Origin: Erwinia mallotivora
GTDB lineage: Bacteria > Pseudomonadota > Gammaproteobacteria > Enterobacterales > Enterobacteriaceae
Length of the DNA stretch: 64,000 nt
Assembly: GCF_000590885.1 (NCBI RefSeq)
Contig: NZ_JFHN01000034.1
Location: forward strand, 62,001 to 126,000
Direction: 5' to 3'
A program made the position numbers and the translations under genes. Below the pieces are notes generated by a model. The model did not search any database. It had not been told where the DNA came from and was given only the letters and a program-made list of their open reading frames with translations. Below are positions 54,599-64,000 of the stretch, one piece after another (position 1 is the first letter of the stretch; each line of letters begins with the position of its first letter).

Positions 54599-57500
54599 AT
54601 GAAAATAGTTCGCAGGGATCATATTCCGGTTCGTATAAAACTATTTGCATGGCTTAATATTGGCGTACAAATTCTTTTTCCGCTTACGATGGCCTTTACT
54701 CCTGCTATCGCGGGTGCAGGAAGTAACGGTCGCCTTCTGTCCGGGTCACAGCAGACAACCCTGCAAACGCGTCCTTACACCCTTGGTGAGGGAGAAACTG
54801 CCGACAGCGTGGCTAAAAAATTCAATATGACACCAGAGGCGCTTAAGAAACTGAATCAGTTTCGTACTTTTGCCCGTGGTTTTGAACGCATTCAGCCCGG
54901 TGATGAGCTGGATGTGCCGCTGAATCCGCTACCTGAAATAAAATGGCACGAAGGGCCAACGTCGCCGCTCCAGGCGGACGCGCATTCGCAGACAGAAGAA
55001 AAAATCGCGCGTCATGCCACGCAGGCGGGAACGTTTCTGGCAAATCAACCGAACAGTTCCGCCGCGTCCTCACTCGCCCGCAATATGGCTTCCAGCGCGG
55101 CCAGCACAGAAATTCAACAGTGGATGAGCCGCTTTGGCACCGCACGCGTACAACTGGAAACAGATAAAAATTTATCCCTTAAAAACTCCCAGCTGGACCT
55201 GCTGGTTCCTTTGCATGAGCAAAATAACCGACTGATTTTCTCTCAAAGCAGTCTCCACCGCACTGATGATCGCACCCAGGCCAATTTTGGTGCGGGGGTG
55301 CGTCATTTCTATGATCAATGGATGTTAGGGGTGAATACCTTCTTTGATCATGACCTTTCGCAGGACCATTCACGCGCGGGGGCGGGCGTCGAATACTGGC
55401 GTGATTTTGTCAGGCTGGCAGTTAACGGCTATTTACGGCTGAGCGGATGGAAGGACTCCCCACACCTGACTGACTACCAGGCGCGTCCGGCAAACGGCTG
55501 GGACGTCCGGGCACAGGGCTGGCTCCCCGATATGCCACAGTTAGGCGGCAAACTGACATGGGAACAGTATTACGGTAATGAGGTGGCCCTGTTTGGTAAG
55601 GATAATCGTCAGCGTAATCCCCATGCTGTCACCGCCGGTGTGAACTATACCCCGGTGCCGCTGATGACCTTAAGCGCAGAGCAGCGCCAGGGGCGGGCGG
55701 GTCAGAATGACACACGTTTTGGTATGCATATGAACTATCAACTGGGTGTGCCATGGCGCGCCCAGACAGATCCCAACGCGGTAGCATCAATGCGTAGTTT
55801 GATGAACAGCCGTTACGATCTGGTTGAGCGTAACAATAATATTGTTCTGGACTATCGCAAGAAGGAGGTTATCAGTCTCAGGACCGCGCAGGTGTTGTCG
55901 GGCTATGCCGGCCAGCATAAATCTCTGGGTGTTGCAGTAAACAGCAAGTATGGTCTGGCACAGATCAACTGGAGCGCGCCTTCACTGATTGCTGCCGGAG
56001 GGAAAATTATCGACAGCAACGGCGACTACAAAGTGGTGTTGCCGGATTATCAGCCGGGGAAAGAGGGCATCAACGTCTGGCAGGTTGATGGCGTGGCGGT
56101 CGATCAAAAAGGCAACAGCTCAAAACGCACCCGCACCACGGTAACCGTAACCCAGGCGGCAATTGATACCCGCCATAGTTTACTGACACCTGCTGAAATT
56201 AACCTGCCAGCCGATGGTAAAACACAACAGCAGCTGCTGCTGAGAATCAACGATCGTGACGGTAATCCGGTTGATATTGATGCCAGTGAAATCAGCATGA
56301 GGAAAACGACCCAGCTGCGCACCGCCAGCGATGCCGTGGTGTCAGAATTTATTCGTCAGGCGGCGGGGGAATATGTCACCACGGTGACGGCCGGCACGCA
56401 TCCGGAAGCCTTTACGCTGACGCCGGGTGCGCGTGATGCGGATTTCGCCTCGGCGAAAGTGACGCTGACAGCCGATGTCACCACCGCACTGATTAATTCT
56501 CTTGACGTGGTGCAGGATAACGCTCTGGCTGATGGCAGGGCCCAGAACATCATCAAAGCGACCGTGGTTGATGCACACAACAACCCTGTTGCTGGTCAGC
56601 AGGTTGCCTTCAGGGCAGGTAATGAGGCATCCATCGCCGGCGCGGTGGTCACCAGCGCGGAGGGTAGGGTTACCGTTCCGGTTACCAGCGTTCGTGCGGG
56701 AGAAACGACGATTACAGCCAGCGTTAACGACACGGCAAATAAAGAGATTAACGTCAGGTTCCAGCCCGATCACCATACGGCACAGGTCACAGAACATAAT
56801 CTGAGTGTTCTGCCGACGGTTTCACTGGCGGACGGAAAAGAATCAAAAACGATCAGCGTTACCGTTACCGATGCTAACGGTAATCCGGTGCCGGGTCTGC
56901 CGGTTGCCTTCAGCGCCGACAATGGCGCTGTACCTGCTGATAACTCGGTAATGACTGACGCAGAAGGGCGCGCGGCAACCCTGATGAGTAGCAGGACTGC
57001 CGGTCTTTCCCGGGTAACGGCCAGTGTCAATAACAGCAAAGCGGTGCAGGAAACCACCTTTATCGGCAACAGTTCCACCGCACTGGTTACCGCTGTTGAT
57101 GCGCTACCGTCGTCAGGCATTGCTGATGGTAAAACGGCTGTCATCATCAGGGCGTTGATCAAGGATGAGAATGGTAATTCGCTGGCTGATATTCCCGTCG
57201 ACTGGAAATCCAACAAAGACGATAACATCGTCGCCGTCGGTCAGATTCAGACGCGAAGCAACAGTCAGGGAATAGCAGAAACAGCGGTAACCAGCACGCG
57301 TGCACTGACGGATGTGGTGATAACCGCCTCGACAAATGCCTCCGCCAAATCATCTGCGGCGCTCACATTTGTTGCAGATAAAAACAGTGCCCAACTGGCA
57401 CAGCTGACCGGTGACAAAATGACATTTACCGCCAATGGCACAGATGCTGTGCGCCTCAGCGTTCGGGTTGAGGATGCAGGCGGTAATCCGCTTGGCGATA

Positions 57501-60500
57501 TGAAGGTCGCGCTCAGCAGCGACAGGGGGGCGATAATCACCCCTGTGCAGCTGGTGTCAGACAGTGATGGAGTGGCTCATGCCATACTGACCGCCACCCA
57601 GGCCGGTGAGGTCAACGTTGTGGCCCGTCTTGATAATGCCGTCAGCAAAACGCTGTCGCTGCAAGCCGTGGCAGACACGCAGACCGCGACGGTCGGCGTT
57701 AAATCCAGTACCGCCACAGCGACAGCAGGTCAGAGTGAGCCGGTGGTGTTTACCGCTACCGTGGTGGATTCGCACAATAACCCTGTGGCGGATACCAGTG
57801 TGGCCTGGCAGTCGAGCCATAATCAGCTGAATCATGCGGTAAGCGTCACCAATGCACAGGGTGAAGCGGTGGTACAGCTTTCCGGTACAGAAGCGCAACT
57901 GACCACGGTCAGTGCGGTGCTTTACAACGGCAATAAGGGCGCGGCGCAGGTAACCTTTGGCCCGGCGGCTCCGGCACAGGAACAGAGTGAACTGACGGTG
58001 TCGCCTCAGACCATCACCGCAGATGGCCGTGCCAGTGCGTTGGCAACCCTGATCCTTAAGGATCGGTGGAATAATGCCGTTCCTGCTCAGTCAGTCAGTT
58101 GGTCCGCTGACGCGGACGCCGGTATCGTTTTTGCCGCCAGAGAAACCGGCAACGGCATCTATCAGGCCAGCGTCACCGGAACCCGTGAGGGGACCTGGCC
58201 GCTGACCGCCAGCAGTGGAAATGTTCATTTGCAGATGCCTTTGGGTTTGCTGGCCAGCCAGGACACGGCGGTGATTGACAGTGTCACTATCTTTGGCAGC
58301 AATACCGCAAAAGCAGACGGTGTCGGCAGGATAACGCTGCGGGCACAGGTTAAAGACCACAACGGCAACAGCAAACTGAAAGGTGTGGCCGTGGGCTGGG
58401 ATACCAACCTTGGCACCCTCTCATCGCGCATCAGTACGACGGACGAAAATGGCGTGGCAGAAATCACCCTCAGCAGTCGTGCGGCGGGCCAGGCGCAGGT
58501 TGCCGCTATGCTCGGGGGCGGAACCGCAATGAAGGCCGACAGCGTGGCGAATTTCACCGCCGGAACGATCAATGCGGAGCAGTCACGCCTCAGCATATCG
58601 CCAGCCCGTATTGTGGCAGGAACGGAAAGTGCAACCGTCAGCGTCACGGCGAGAGATGTTGAGGGCAATCTGCTGCCGGGTCTGAAAAATAAAGTGCAAC
58701 TCAGTTTCTCATCGGCACTGGACACCACGTTATCCGCGTTTACTGAGGTTTCAACAGGCGTTTACCAGGCGACGGTAAGTGGATTAAAAGCGGGCACCAC
58801 AGAGGTCAGCGCAGCTGTTGATGGCGTGACCGTTACCCAGAAAGCCAGTCTGACCATTGTGGCAGACAGCACCGCAGCGATAGTGAAAGGCGCTATCACG
58901 GTATCGCCCACCTCCGCCACGGTGGGTGACACGGTAACCTACTCGGCCGTGCTTACTGACAGTCATGGTAATGCGTTGGGGGCGGGTATCCCTGTTACCT
59001 GGAGTGCCAGTGAAGGCAGCCGCTTACAGGCTCAGGTCACCCGTACGGATGATTCCGGCGTGGCCAGGGTGACGCTGACCCGACTGATCGCCGGGACGGC
59101 CAGCGTGGAGTTGATTCTCTCATCGGGTAGCACTGCTGCGCCGGATGTGGTGTTCAGCAGCGGGGAGGCGGATCAAAGCCGTTCAGAATTAACCCTTTCT
59201 CCGTCCGTTATCGTGGCGGGCAAAGAAACGGCTGAACTGGTGCTTATCCTGCGTGACAGTAATGGCAATCTGCTGTCAGGACAAAGCGTGAGCGGGCAGA
59301 GCAGTGATGCTGATGTCAGTGTGTCAGCAAGTCAACAAAGCAGCGATGCGCCGGGGCGTTACACCATGACCGTCAGCGGCAACAAGGCGGGAACGGCCAC
59401 GCTTTCAGTGCAGGTGGGCAGCCAGACATTCAGCCAGACGCGAACGGTGACCATTACAGGTGACACCGACAGCTGGAGCATTGCGGAGGTCACGCCGGAC
59501 AGGACCAGCCTGAGCGCGGGCGATACTCAGGGTGTGACTTACAGTGCAACCGTGGTGGACCGTCACGGCAACGTCCTGCCTGGTGTGGTGGTGTCGTGGC
59601 AGCTGAATGGACAGGCTGAAAGCTATGCGCCCACCTCAAGGACCGACAGCCACGGCGTGGCAAAAACCACCGTGTTAAGTAACACCGCGGGTCAGTTGCG
59701 GATGAATGCCTGGCTGGATGCCAACAATTCACTTCAGTCTGCAACGGTGAATGTCGTGGCAGGGGATATCAAGCTTGCCACACTGACCGCAGACAGAACC
59801 ATGATCGGTTCCGATGGCAATGATGCGGTCACCTTCACCACCTGGCTGGAGGACAGCTGGGGTAATCCTGTTACCGGGAAAACCGTGGTACTTCAGGGAG
59901 CAGACAGCCTGCCCGGTTTCGAACTGAGTGCGGTGAAAGATCTGGGAGAGGGTCACTACGTTGCCACCGCAACCGCAACCACCAAAGGGGAAGTGACGAT
60001 TTCTGCTCAGGTAGATAATAAAACCGTGGGCAATGCCGTTACGGTGACGGTTGGCGCTATCATTCCGGATCTGCGCTTTCCCAATGCGCAGCAGAACACC
60101 GCATGGACCAGTAATTTCAGTGAATCCCAGGCCGTAACCGGTATGCCTGAAGGTGTGCCGCAGATCTGGACGGTGTCGGATCCCACGGTGGCAACGGTGG
60201 ATGACAATGGAAGGCTCACCCTGCTGAAGGCGGGAGAGGCCAGCGTTTCTGTCTATACGCCAGGTAATTCGCAGTACACCGCAGCGATGGCCAGTTATTA
60301 TATCAGAGTGGCCAAAGCGGACCCGCAGCTGACAGCAGGAACCGGCGAGCCGATTACGGCGATGTGGCGTGACGGGGTGCAACGCACCATCACAGCCAGT
60401 TATGGTAACAGCGATGCGCAAAGGATGCTGACGCCCGAATATACCAGCCGGTCTTCCTCCGTTGTGACGGTTGATGACAGTGGCAGACTGACGGCGGTCA

Positions 60501-61639
60501 AGCCCGGTACAACGGTAGTCAGCGTCAGCACGCCGGAGACGGACCAGTTCCTGGCAGGAACATCGCAAGTCACCTACGTGCTGAACAGAGCTACTGTCGC
60601 GGTCAGTTTTGCCAACCGTGAGGTGAATACAACGGATCAGGTGGCCTTCAGCCTGCAAAGTCCAACCACAACATTTGGCCCTGAAGCGAACATCAGGTGG
60701 ACATCAAGCAACGCCAGCGTGGTCAATGTCACCGCCGCTGGCGCTGTACAGGGCAATGTTGCTAAAGGCCAGGCACGACTGACGCTGGAGGTGGTGGATA
60801 ACGACTACTACAGTGCCAGCACGGGTTACTATGACGTCAGGATCTATTCAAAACCATCGGTCAGCCTGGGTAACGTTTCTTACATCAGCCGGGGCAACAG
60901 TGGCAGCTCAGGCACCTGGACACCTGTTTTTGTCGATGACAGGCTTTCTGTCACCTGGGGATCTGACACATCCGATCAGTTCAGCAGAGCAGAAAGCGTG
61001 GCATTATTGCTGAAGGATTCCAGTGGCAACGTTCTGGAACAGGTTTTAGTTTCATCACCATCAGGCACCCATACCACCACCATCAATCCAAATGCCAGTT
61101 TGTGGGATAAGACAGTGTCAGTGGAGCTGGTTGCAAAAGGGTATGGTGACCTTGAAGAGATTAAGCGTTCTTCTGCTATTGCCGTCAGAAATCTGACACC
61201 TAATCAGATATGGAACTCATTTGTCGTGCGTTCTTACGTTGAAACGCGTACCTCAATTGGTACGGACTCTGCCTGTCAGAATACCTATTTAGGTGGAAAT
61301 CACTGGAATAATGCGATAACAAAAGGCGACAGGGTCAGTTTTGGCGGTAAGCAGCTTATTTCCCCGATGAGAGTTGAGGCGAGAGTCAATGCGACGCAAA
61401 ACAGCAGCAATATTGCCAGATCGTTCTCGCTGTCGCACAGCTCGGTAAGTACCGATCAGGCTCTCAACTTTGGTCAGGTGAATATTGCCAGTGATTGCTG
61501 GACCAATCACGTTGGTGGCTATCGGGTGATTATTGATGTCAATTACGCCGGGGAAAATTTCACCTACAATGCCCCTCAAAGTCATGGCTGGGGAGGAAAT
61601 GGAGACGGAATGTATATCGACAGGGTTGATAATTTTTAA
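54599..61639 (+). CDS. Giant inverse autotransporter (intimin/invasin family)
   Basis: 2346-residue outer-membrane adhesin. Order: a long signal region with a basic lead (about 1-48), a LysM-type peptidoglycan-binding domain (about 60-112, YTLGEGETADSVAKKFNMT), an inverse-autotransporter beta-barrel (about 170-390, e.g. NFGAGVRHFYDQWMLGVNTF), then a linker and about 13 bacterial Ig-like (Big_1) repeats from 520 to 1815, recognisable by recurring ADG / V-D-NGNP-V patterns, three Big_2-like domains (about 1820-2090) and a C-terminal tip (2200-2346) with two Cys (about 2223 and 2299) that could form the disulfide of invasin-type tips. ATG 54599 has GGAG upstream. Role: adhesion or biofilm; receptor unknown. 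Confidence 0.93.
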   Translation: MKIVRRDHIPVRIKLFAWLNIGVQILFPLTMAFTPAIAGAGSNGRLLSGSQQTTLQTRPYTLGEGETADSVAKKFNMTPEALKKLNQFRTFARGFERIQPGDELDVPLNPLPEIKWHEGPTSPLQADAHSQTEEKIARHATQAGTFLANQPNSSAASSLARNMASSAASTEIQQWMSRFGTARVQLETDKNLSLKNSQLDLLVPLHEQNNRLIFSQSSLHRTDDRTQANFGAGVRHFYDQWMLGVNTFFDHDLSQDHSRAGAGVEYWRDFVRLAVNGYLRLSGWKDSPHLTDYQARPANGWDVRAQGWLPDMPQLGGKLTWEQYYGNEVALFGKDNRQRNPHAVTAGVNYTPVPLMTLSAEQRQGRAGQNDTRFGMHMNYQLGVPWRAQTDPNAVASMRSLMNSRYDLVERNNNIVLDYRKKEVISLRTAQVLSGYAGQHKSLGVAVNSKYGLAQINWSAPSLIAAGGKIIDSNGDYKVVLPDYQPGKEGINVWQVDGVAVDQKGNSSKRTRTTVTVTQAAIDTRHSLLTPAEINLPADGKTQQQLLLRINDRDGNPVDIDASEISMRKTTQLRTASDAVVSEFIRQAAGEYVTTVTAGTHPEAFTLTPGARDADFASAKVTLTADVTTALINSLDVVQDNALADGRAQNIIKATVVDAHNNPVAGQQVAFRAGNEASIAGAVVTSAEGRVTVPVTSVRAGETTITASVNDTANKEINVRFQPDHHTAQVTEHNLSVLPTVSLADGKESKTISVTVTDANGNPVPGLPVAFSADNGAVPADNSVMTDAEGRAATLMSSRTAGLSRVTASVNNSKAVQETTFIGNSSTALVTAVDALPSSGIADGKTAVIIRALIKDENGNSLADIPVDWKSNKDDNIVAVGQIQTRSNSQGIAETAVTSTRALTDVVITASTNASAKSSAALTFVADKNSAQLAQLTGDKMTFTANGTDAVRLSVRVEDAGGNPLGDMKVALSSDRGAIITPVQLVSDSDGVAHAILTATQAGEVNVVARLDNAVSKTLSLQAVADTQTATVGVKSSTATATAGQSEPVVFTATVVDSHNNPVADTSVAWQSSHNQLNHAVSVTNAQGEAVVQLSGTEAQLTTVSAVLYNGNKGAAQVTFGPAAPAQEQSELTVSPQTITADGRASALATLILKDRWNNAVPAQSVSWSADADAGIVFAARETGNGIYQASVTGTREGTWPLTASSGNVHLQMPLGLLASQDTAVIDSVTIFGSNTAKADGVGRITLRAQVKDHNGNSKLKGVAVGWDTNLGTLSSRISTTDENGVAEITLSSRAAGQAQVAAMLGGGTAMKADSVANFTAGTINAEQSRLSISPARIVAGTESATVSVTARDVEGNLLPGLKNKVQLSFSSALDTTLSAFTEVSTGVYQATVSGLKAGTTEVSAAVDGVTVTQKASLTIVADSTAAIVKGAITVSPTSATVGDTVTYSAVLTDSHGNALGAGIPVTWSASEGSRLQAQVTRTDDSGVARVTLTRLIAGTASVELILSSGSTAAPDVVFSSGEADQSRSELTLSPSVIVAGKETAELVLILRDSNGNLLSGQSVSGQSSDADVSVSASQQSSDAPGRYTMTVSGNKAGTATLSVQVGSQTFSQTRTVTITGDTDSWSIAEVTPDRTSLSAGDTQGVTYSATVVDRHGNVLPGVVVSWQLNGQAESYAPTSRTDSHGVAKTTVLSNTAGQLRMNAWLDANNSLQSATVNVVAGDIKLATLTADRTMIGSDGNDAVTFTTWLEDSWGNPVTGKTVVLQGADSLPGFELSAVKDLGEGHYVATATATTKGEVTISAQVDNKTVGNAVTVTVGAIIPDLRFPNAQQNTAWTSNFSESQAVTGMPEGVPQIWTVSDPTVATVDDNGRLTLLKAGEASVSVYTPGNSQYTAAMASYYIRVAKADPQLTAGTGEPITAMWRDGVQRTITASYGNSDAQRMLTPEYTSRSSSVVTVDDSGRLTAVKPGTTVVSVSTPETDQFLAGTSQVTYVLNRATVAVSFANREVNTTDQVAFSLQSPTTTFGPEANIRWTSSNASVVNVTAAGAVQGNVAKGQARLTLEVVDNDYYSASTGYYDVRIYSKPSVSLGNVSYISRGNSGSSGTWTPVFVDDRLSVTWGSDTSDQFSRAESVALLLKDSSGNVLEQVLVSSPSGTHTTTINPNASLWDKTVSVELVAKGYGDLEEIKRSSAIAVRNLTPNQIWNSFVVRSYVETRTSIGTDSACQNTYLGGNHWNNAITKGDRVSFGGKQLISPMRVEARVNATQNSSNIARSFSLSHSSVSTDQALNFGQVNIASDCWTNHVGGYRVIIDVNYAGENFTYNAPQSHGWGGNGDGMYIDRVDNF

Positions 61640-61717
61640 TTAATAGCGGGCAATATTCTGCTGAACGTAACAGCGTTTATATTCAGTATTAACCCGTGCC
61701 AGTGAAATATCGGCCAC

Positions 61718-61754
61718 AACGGTCGCCCTCTTTGAAGGGGACGACCGTTTCTTT
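61718..61754 (+). terminator. Terminator after the adhesin gene
   Basis: Eight-base stem (AACGGTCG / CGACCGTT), extended by CCC/GGG across a small bulge, followed by TTTCTTT. It lies 80 bases past the adhesin stop and before the convergent putA end. Confidence 0.7.
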
Positions 61755-61905
61755 ATGTATGCTGCAACAGCCTCTACATCGATCGACTGTGAGAGTAAGC
61801 GATTATCCGGCGTGGATTTCCGGCTATCAACTGTTCTGTTGTCCTTTTCCTGCGCGTCCTCATTAGCTGTTTGTCCGGTGCTCTGGCTTTGGGTTATTTT
61901 TTCTG

Positions 61906-64000
61906 TCAGCCGATAGTCATCAAACTGGCATTGCCTCCCGCCGCCGCCGTATTGACGCTAATCGCCCGTTCGATCAGCAGACGCTCCAGCAGCAGCCCGG
62001 TATCACCCCGATCAAATCCCTGCACCGACACAATTGCCCCTTCGCGCGCTGCAACCTGCTGACAGACTTCACCCAGTTGATCGGCATCGCCGTGGAAAAT
62101 CACCGCATCAAAGTGTTGTTGTAGCGGCGCGCTGGCGAAATCAATCCGCGCCCGCACCTCGTCGGGGAGCGCACTGCAAAGCGTGCGATGCAGCTCGTCG
62201 TCCTGCCACAGCGCACGGCTGCCGGTTGCCGTGATCGCTGCCAGCTGCACCAGCGCATCCTGCTCGTTATCGGCAAGCGCAAGCACGCGTTCCCGTGGCA
62301 GCAGTGTATAGCTGTTGCGCTCGCCGGTGGGGCCTGCCAGCAACCGCACCGTTCCGCTCTGAGCAAGCGCCGCGAAGCGGGTGCAGATGGCTGCCAGATG
62401 CGGTTTTTCTTCCGCCCAGGCGGTGAGCGCCTGGTGTGCACCCAACAGCGTGGCGCGCAGGGTGGTATCCGCTGGCAGCAGCGCGTCCTGTCTTTCCAGC
62501 GTGATGCGCAGTGCGTCATCGGGACGGCTGGAGAGCAGGCGGTAAAGATAGAGCGGACCACCGGCTTTCGGGCCGGTGCCCGACAACCCCTCACCGCCAA
62601 AGGGCTGGACGCCGACCAATGCGCCGACCATATTGCGATTCACGTAGAGATTGCCGACATGCGCCCGCTGACTGACCTGACCGATGGTTTCATCAATGCG
62701 CGTATGGATGCCCATCGTCAGGCCGTAGCCCTGGGCATTAATCTGTTCAACGAGCTGCGGCAGCGTGTTGCGACTGTAGCGCACCACGTGCAGGACCGGA
62801 CCAAATACCTCTTTGTCCAGATCGCTGACGCTTTGCAGTTCAATCAGCGTCGGCTGGACAAAGGTTCCGCTCTGCCACTCTTTGCAATCCTGATCGCAGT
62901 TCAGCGCGGCCTGGTAAACCGACATGCCTTTACTGCGCATCGCGGCGATGTGCTGCTCAATGGCCTGCTTCGCCTCTTTATCGATCACCGGTCCGATATC
63001 GGTGGAGAGACGCTCGGGATTGCCCATCCGGCATTCGCTCATCGCACCCCGCAACATCTTCAGCGTGTGCTCTGCCACATCATCCTGGATACAAAGCAGG
63101 CGCAGGGCGGAACAGCGCTGCCCCGCACTGTCAAACGCAGAAGCGAGAATATCGATAACCACCTGCTCAGTCAGCGCGGAGGAATCGACGATCATCGCAT
63201 TCAGGCCGCCGGTTTCCGCGATTAAAGGCACGGGACGTCCCTGTGGATCCAGCCGGCTGGCCAGCGTGCGTTGTAACAGGCTGGCAACGGCGGTGGAGCC
63301 GGTAAACATCACGCCGCGCACGCGCGAGTCGGCAGTCAGTCGTGCGCCCACCGTTTCTCCCTCACCGGGCAGCAGTTGCAATGCTCCCCGTGGCACGCCC
63401 GCGTCGTACAACAGCTGTACCGCCAGCGCGGCGATAAGCGGCGTCTGCTCGGCGGGTTTTGCCAGCACGCAGTTGCCCGCCGACAGCGCAGCAGCAACCT
63501 GACCGGTGAAAATAGCCAGCGGAAAATTCCACGGACTGATACAGACCACCGGTCCCAGCGGCCGATGGGTTTCATTATCGAAATCGTCACTGACCTGAGC
63601 GGCATAATAATGCAGAAAATCGACCGCTTCGCGCACCTCGGCGATGGCATTGCTGAAGGTTTTGCCCGCCTCGCGGACCAGTACGCCCAGCAGATGCTGT
63701 AACTGGTTCTCCATCAGTCCGGCAGCCCGATGAAGGATTGCCGCGCGTTCCTGCGCTGGCGTGGCGAACCAGATTGGCGCGGCGTTGACGGCGGCGTCCA
63801 GCGCGGTATCAACGTCTGCCGTGCTGGCATGGCGCACATAGCCGACCACATCGGTCGGCTCTGCCGGGTTGATCACCGGCAGCGCATCACCCGGTGAGGT
63901 AACGCCGTCAATCAGTGGGGCCACCTGCCAGGGCTGGATGGCGCTGTTAAGCAGTGCGCTGGAGAGCGAGGCCAGACGGTGTTCGTTAGCCAGATCCAGA
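61906..64000 (-). CDS. putA: Bifunctional proline utilisation protein PutA, C-terminal part (cut by window edge)
   Basis: The visible 698 codons are the P5C dehydrogenase half and the C-terminal domain of PutA, which oxidises proline to glutamate and in enterics also represses put genes. Seen: CISPWNFPLAIF, ETGGLNAMIV with the general-base Glu, FDSAGQRCSALRLL with the catalytic Cys, EVFGPVLHVVRY, and the PFGGEGLSGTGPKAGGP motif; the last 170 residues are the conserved C-terminal tail. The reading frame continues through the window edge with LANEHRLASLSSALLN, so the GTG at 63924 is not the start. The proline dehydrogenase and ribbon-helix-helix parts are outside. Confidence 0.95.
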   Translation of the reverse strand, partial: LDLANEHRLASLSSALLNSAIQPWQVAPLIDGVTSPGDALPVINPAEPTDVVGYVRHASTADVDTALDAAVNAAPIWFATPAQERAAILHRAAGLMENQLQHLLGVLVREAGKTFSNAIAEVREAVDFLHYYAAQVSDDFDNETHRPLGPVVCISPWNFPLAIFTGQVAAALSAGNCVLAKPAEQTPLIAALAVQLLYDAGVPRGALQLLPGEGETVGARLTADSRVRGVMFTGSTAVASLLQRTLASRLDPQGRPVPLIAETGGLNAMIVDSSALTEQVVIDILASAFDSAGQRCSALRLLCIQDDVAEHTLKMLRGAMSECRMGNPERLSTDIGPVIDKEAKQAIEQHIAAMRSKGMSVYQAALNCDQDCKEWQSGTFVQPTLIELQSVSDLDKEVFGPVLHVVRYSRNTLPQLVEQINAQGYGLTMGIHTRIDETIGQVSQRAHVGNLYVNRNMVGALVGVQPFGGEGLSGTGPKAGGPLYLYRLLSSRPDDALRITLERQDALLPADTTLRATLLGAHQALTAWAEEKPHLAAICTRFAALAQSGTVRLLAGPTGERNSYTLLPRERVLALADNEQDALVQLAAITATGSRALWQDDELHRTLCSALPDEVRARIDFASAPLQQHFDAVIFHGDADQLGEVCQQVAAREGAIVSVQGFDRGDTGLLLERLLIERAISVNTAAAGGNASLMTIG

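Noticed and set aside
56160-60060. Rhs or RTX-type repeat protein
   Set aside because: The repeats follow the Big_1 immunoglobulin pattern and are preceded by LysM and an inverse-autotransporter barrel; there are no YD repeats or GGxGxD nonapeptides.

Overview
The window looks like chromosomal DNA of a member of the Erwiniaceae (Erwinia/Pantoea-like Enterobacterales). Most proteins align, from memory, with Escherichia coli counterparts, and the E. coli order is largely kept (dcm-vsr, yedI, yodC, yedP, dsrA/dsrB, rcsA, fliR-fliE, yedD-amyA, fliT-fliS-fliD/fliC, fliA-fliZ-dcyD-tcyJLN). RcsA in the Erwinia-length form, a glucosylglycerate gene pair and a flagellin-glycosylation-type island point away from Escherichia itself. 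Species cannot be read from the sequence.

Layout. 1-6.0 kb: 5' part of a chemoreceptor gene, queH, the dcm/vsr pair, yedI between two tiny Cys-motif proteins, and an exported DJ-1-like protein. 6.4-12.8 kb is a stress and capsule block: yodC, a gpgP-gpgS pair for glucosylglycerate, a short DsrA-like small RNA, yqaE/Pmp3, dsrB, a second chemoreceptor and rcsA with an RcsAB-box-like site far upstream. 13.4-24.9 kb is the flagellar export, motor and switch cluster (fliR-fliQ-fliP-fliO-fliN-fliM-fliL, fliK-fliJ-fliI-fliH-fliG-fliF, divergent fliE). 25.1-32.2 kb: an RgpF-like gene, a 1.45-kb gene-free stretch with a degraded tRNA-Leu-like sequence and a large palindrome, a MASE1-GGDEF cyclase, a small orphan gene, yedD and amyA.

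32.2-46.4 kb holds the filament genes fliT, fliS, fliD and fliC with clear sigma-28 promoters, followed by an accessory island. The island has a 1175-residue multi-domain glycosyltransferase, a full-length SpvC/OspF/HopAI1-type phosphothreonine lyase (a type III effector family), and a six-gene operon that starts from CDP-glucose (RfbF, RfbG), then a 3,5-epimerase-like protein, a short-chain epimerase/reductase, a sugar C-methyltransferase-like protein and an unidentified protein. 46.6-52.3 kb: an HNH-type protein, fliA, fliZ and the cystine uptake genes dcyD-tcyJ-tcyL-tcyN. 52.7-61.6 kb: a membrane acyltransferase and a 2346-residue inverse autotransporter (invasin/intimin-like). The window ends inside putA.

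How the genes fit together. FliA would drive fliC, fliD and probably one chemoreceptor gene; the island beside fliC plausibly makes and attaches an unusual CDP-derived deoxy sugar to flagellin. RcsA, DsrA and the gpg genes form an envelope, RpoS and osmotic stress neighbourhood. The SpvC-like gene and the giant adhesin are the host-interaction outliers.
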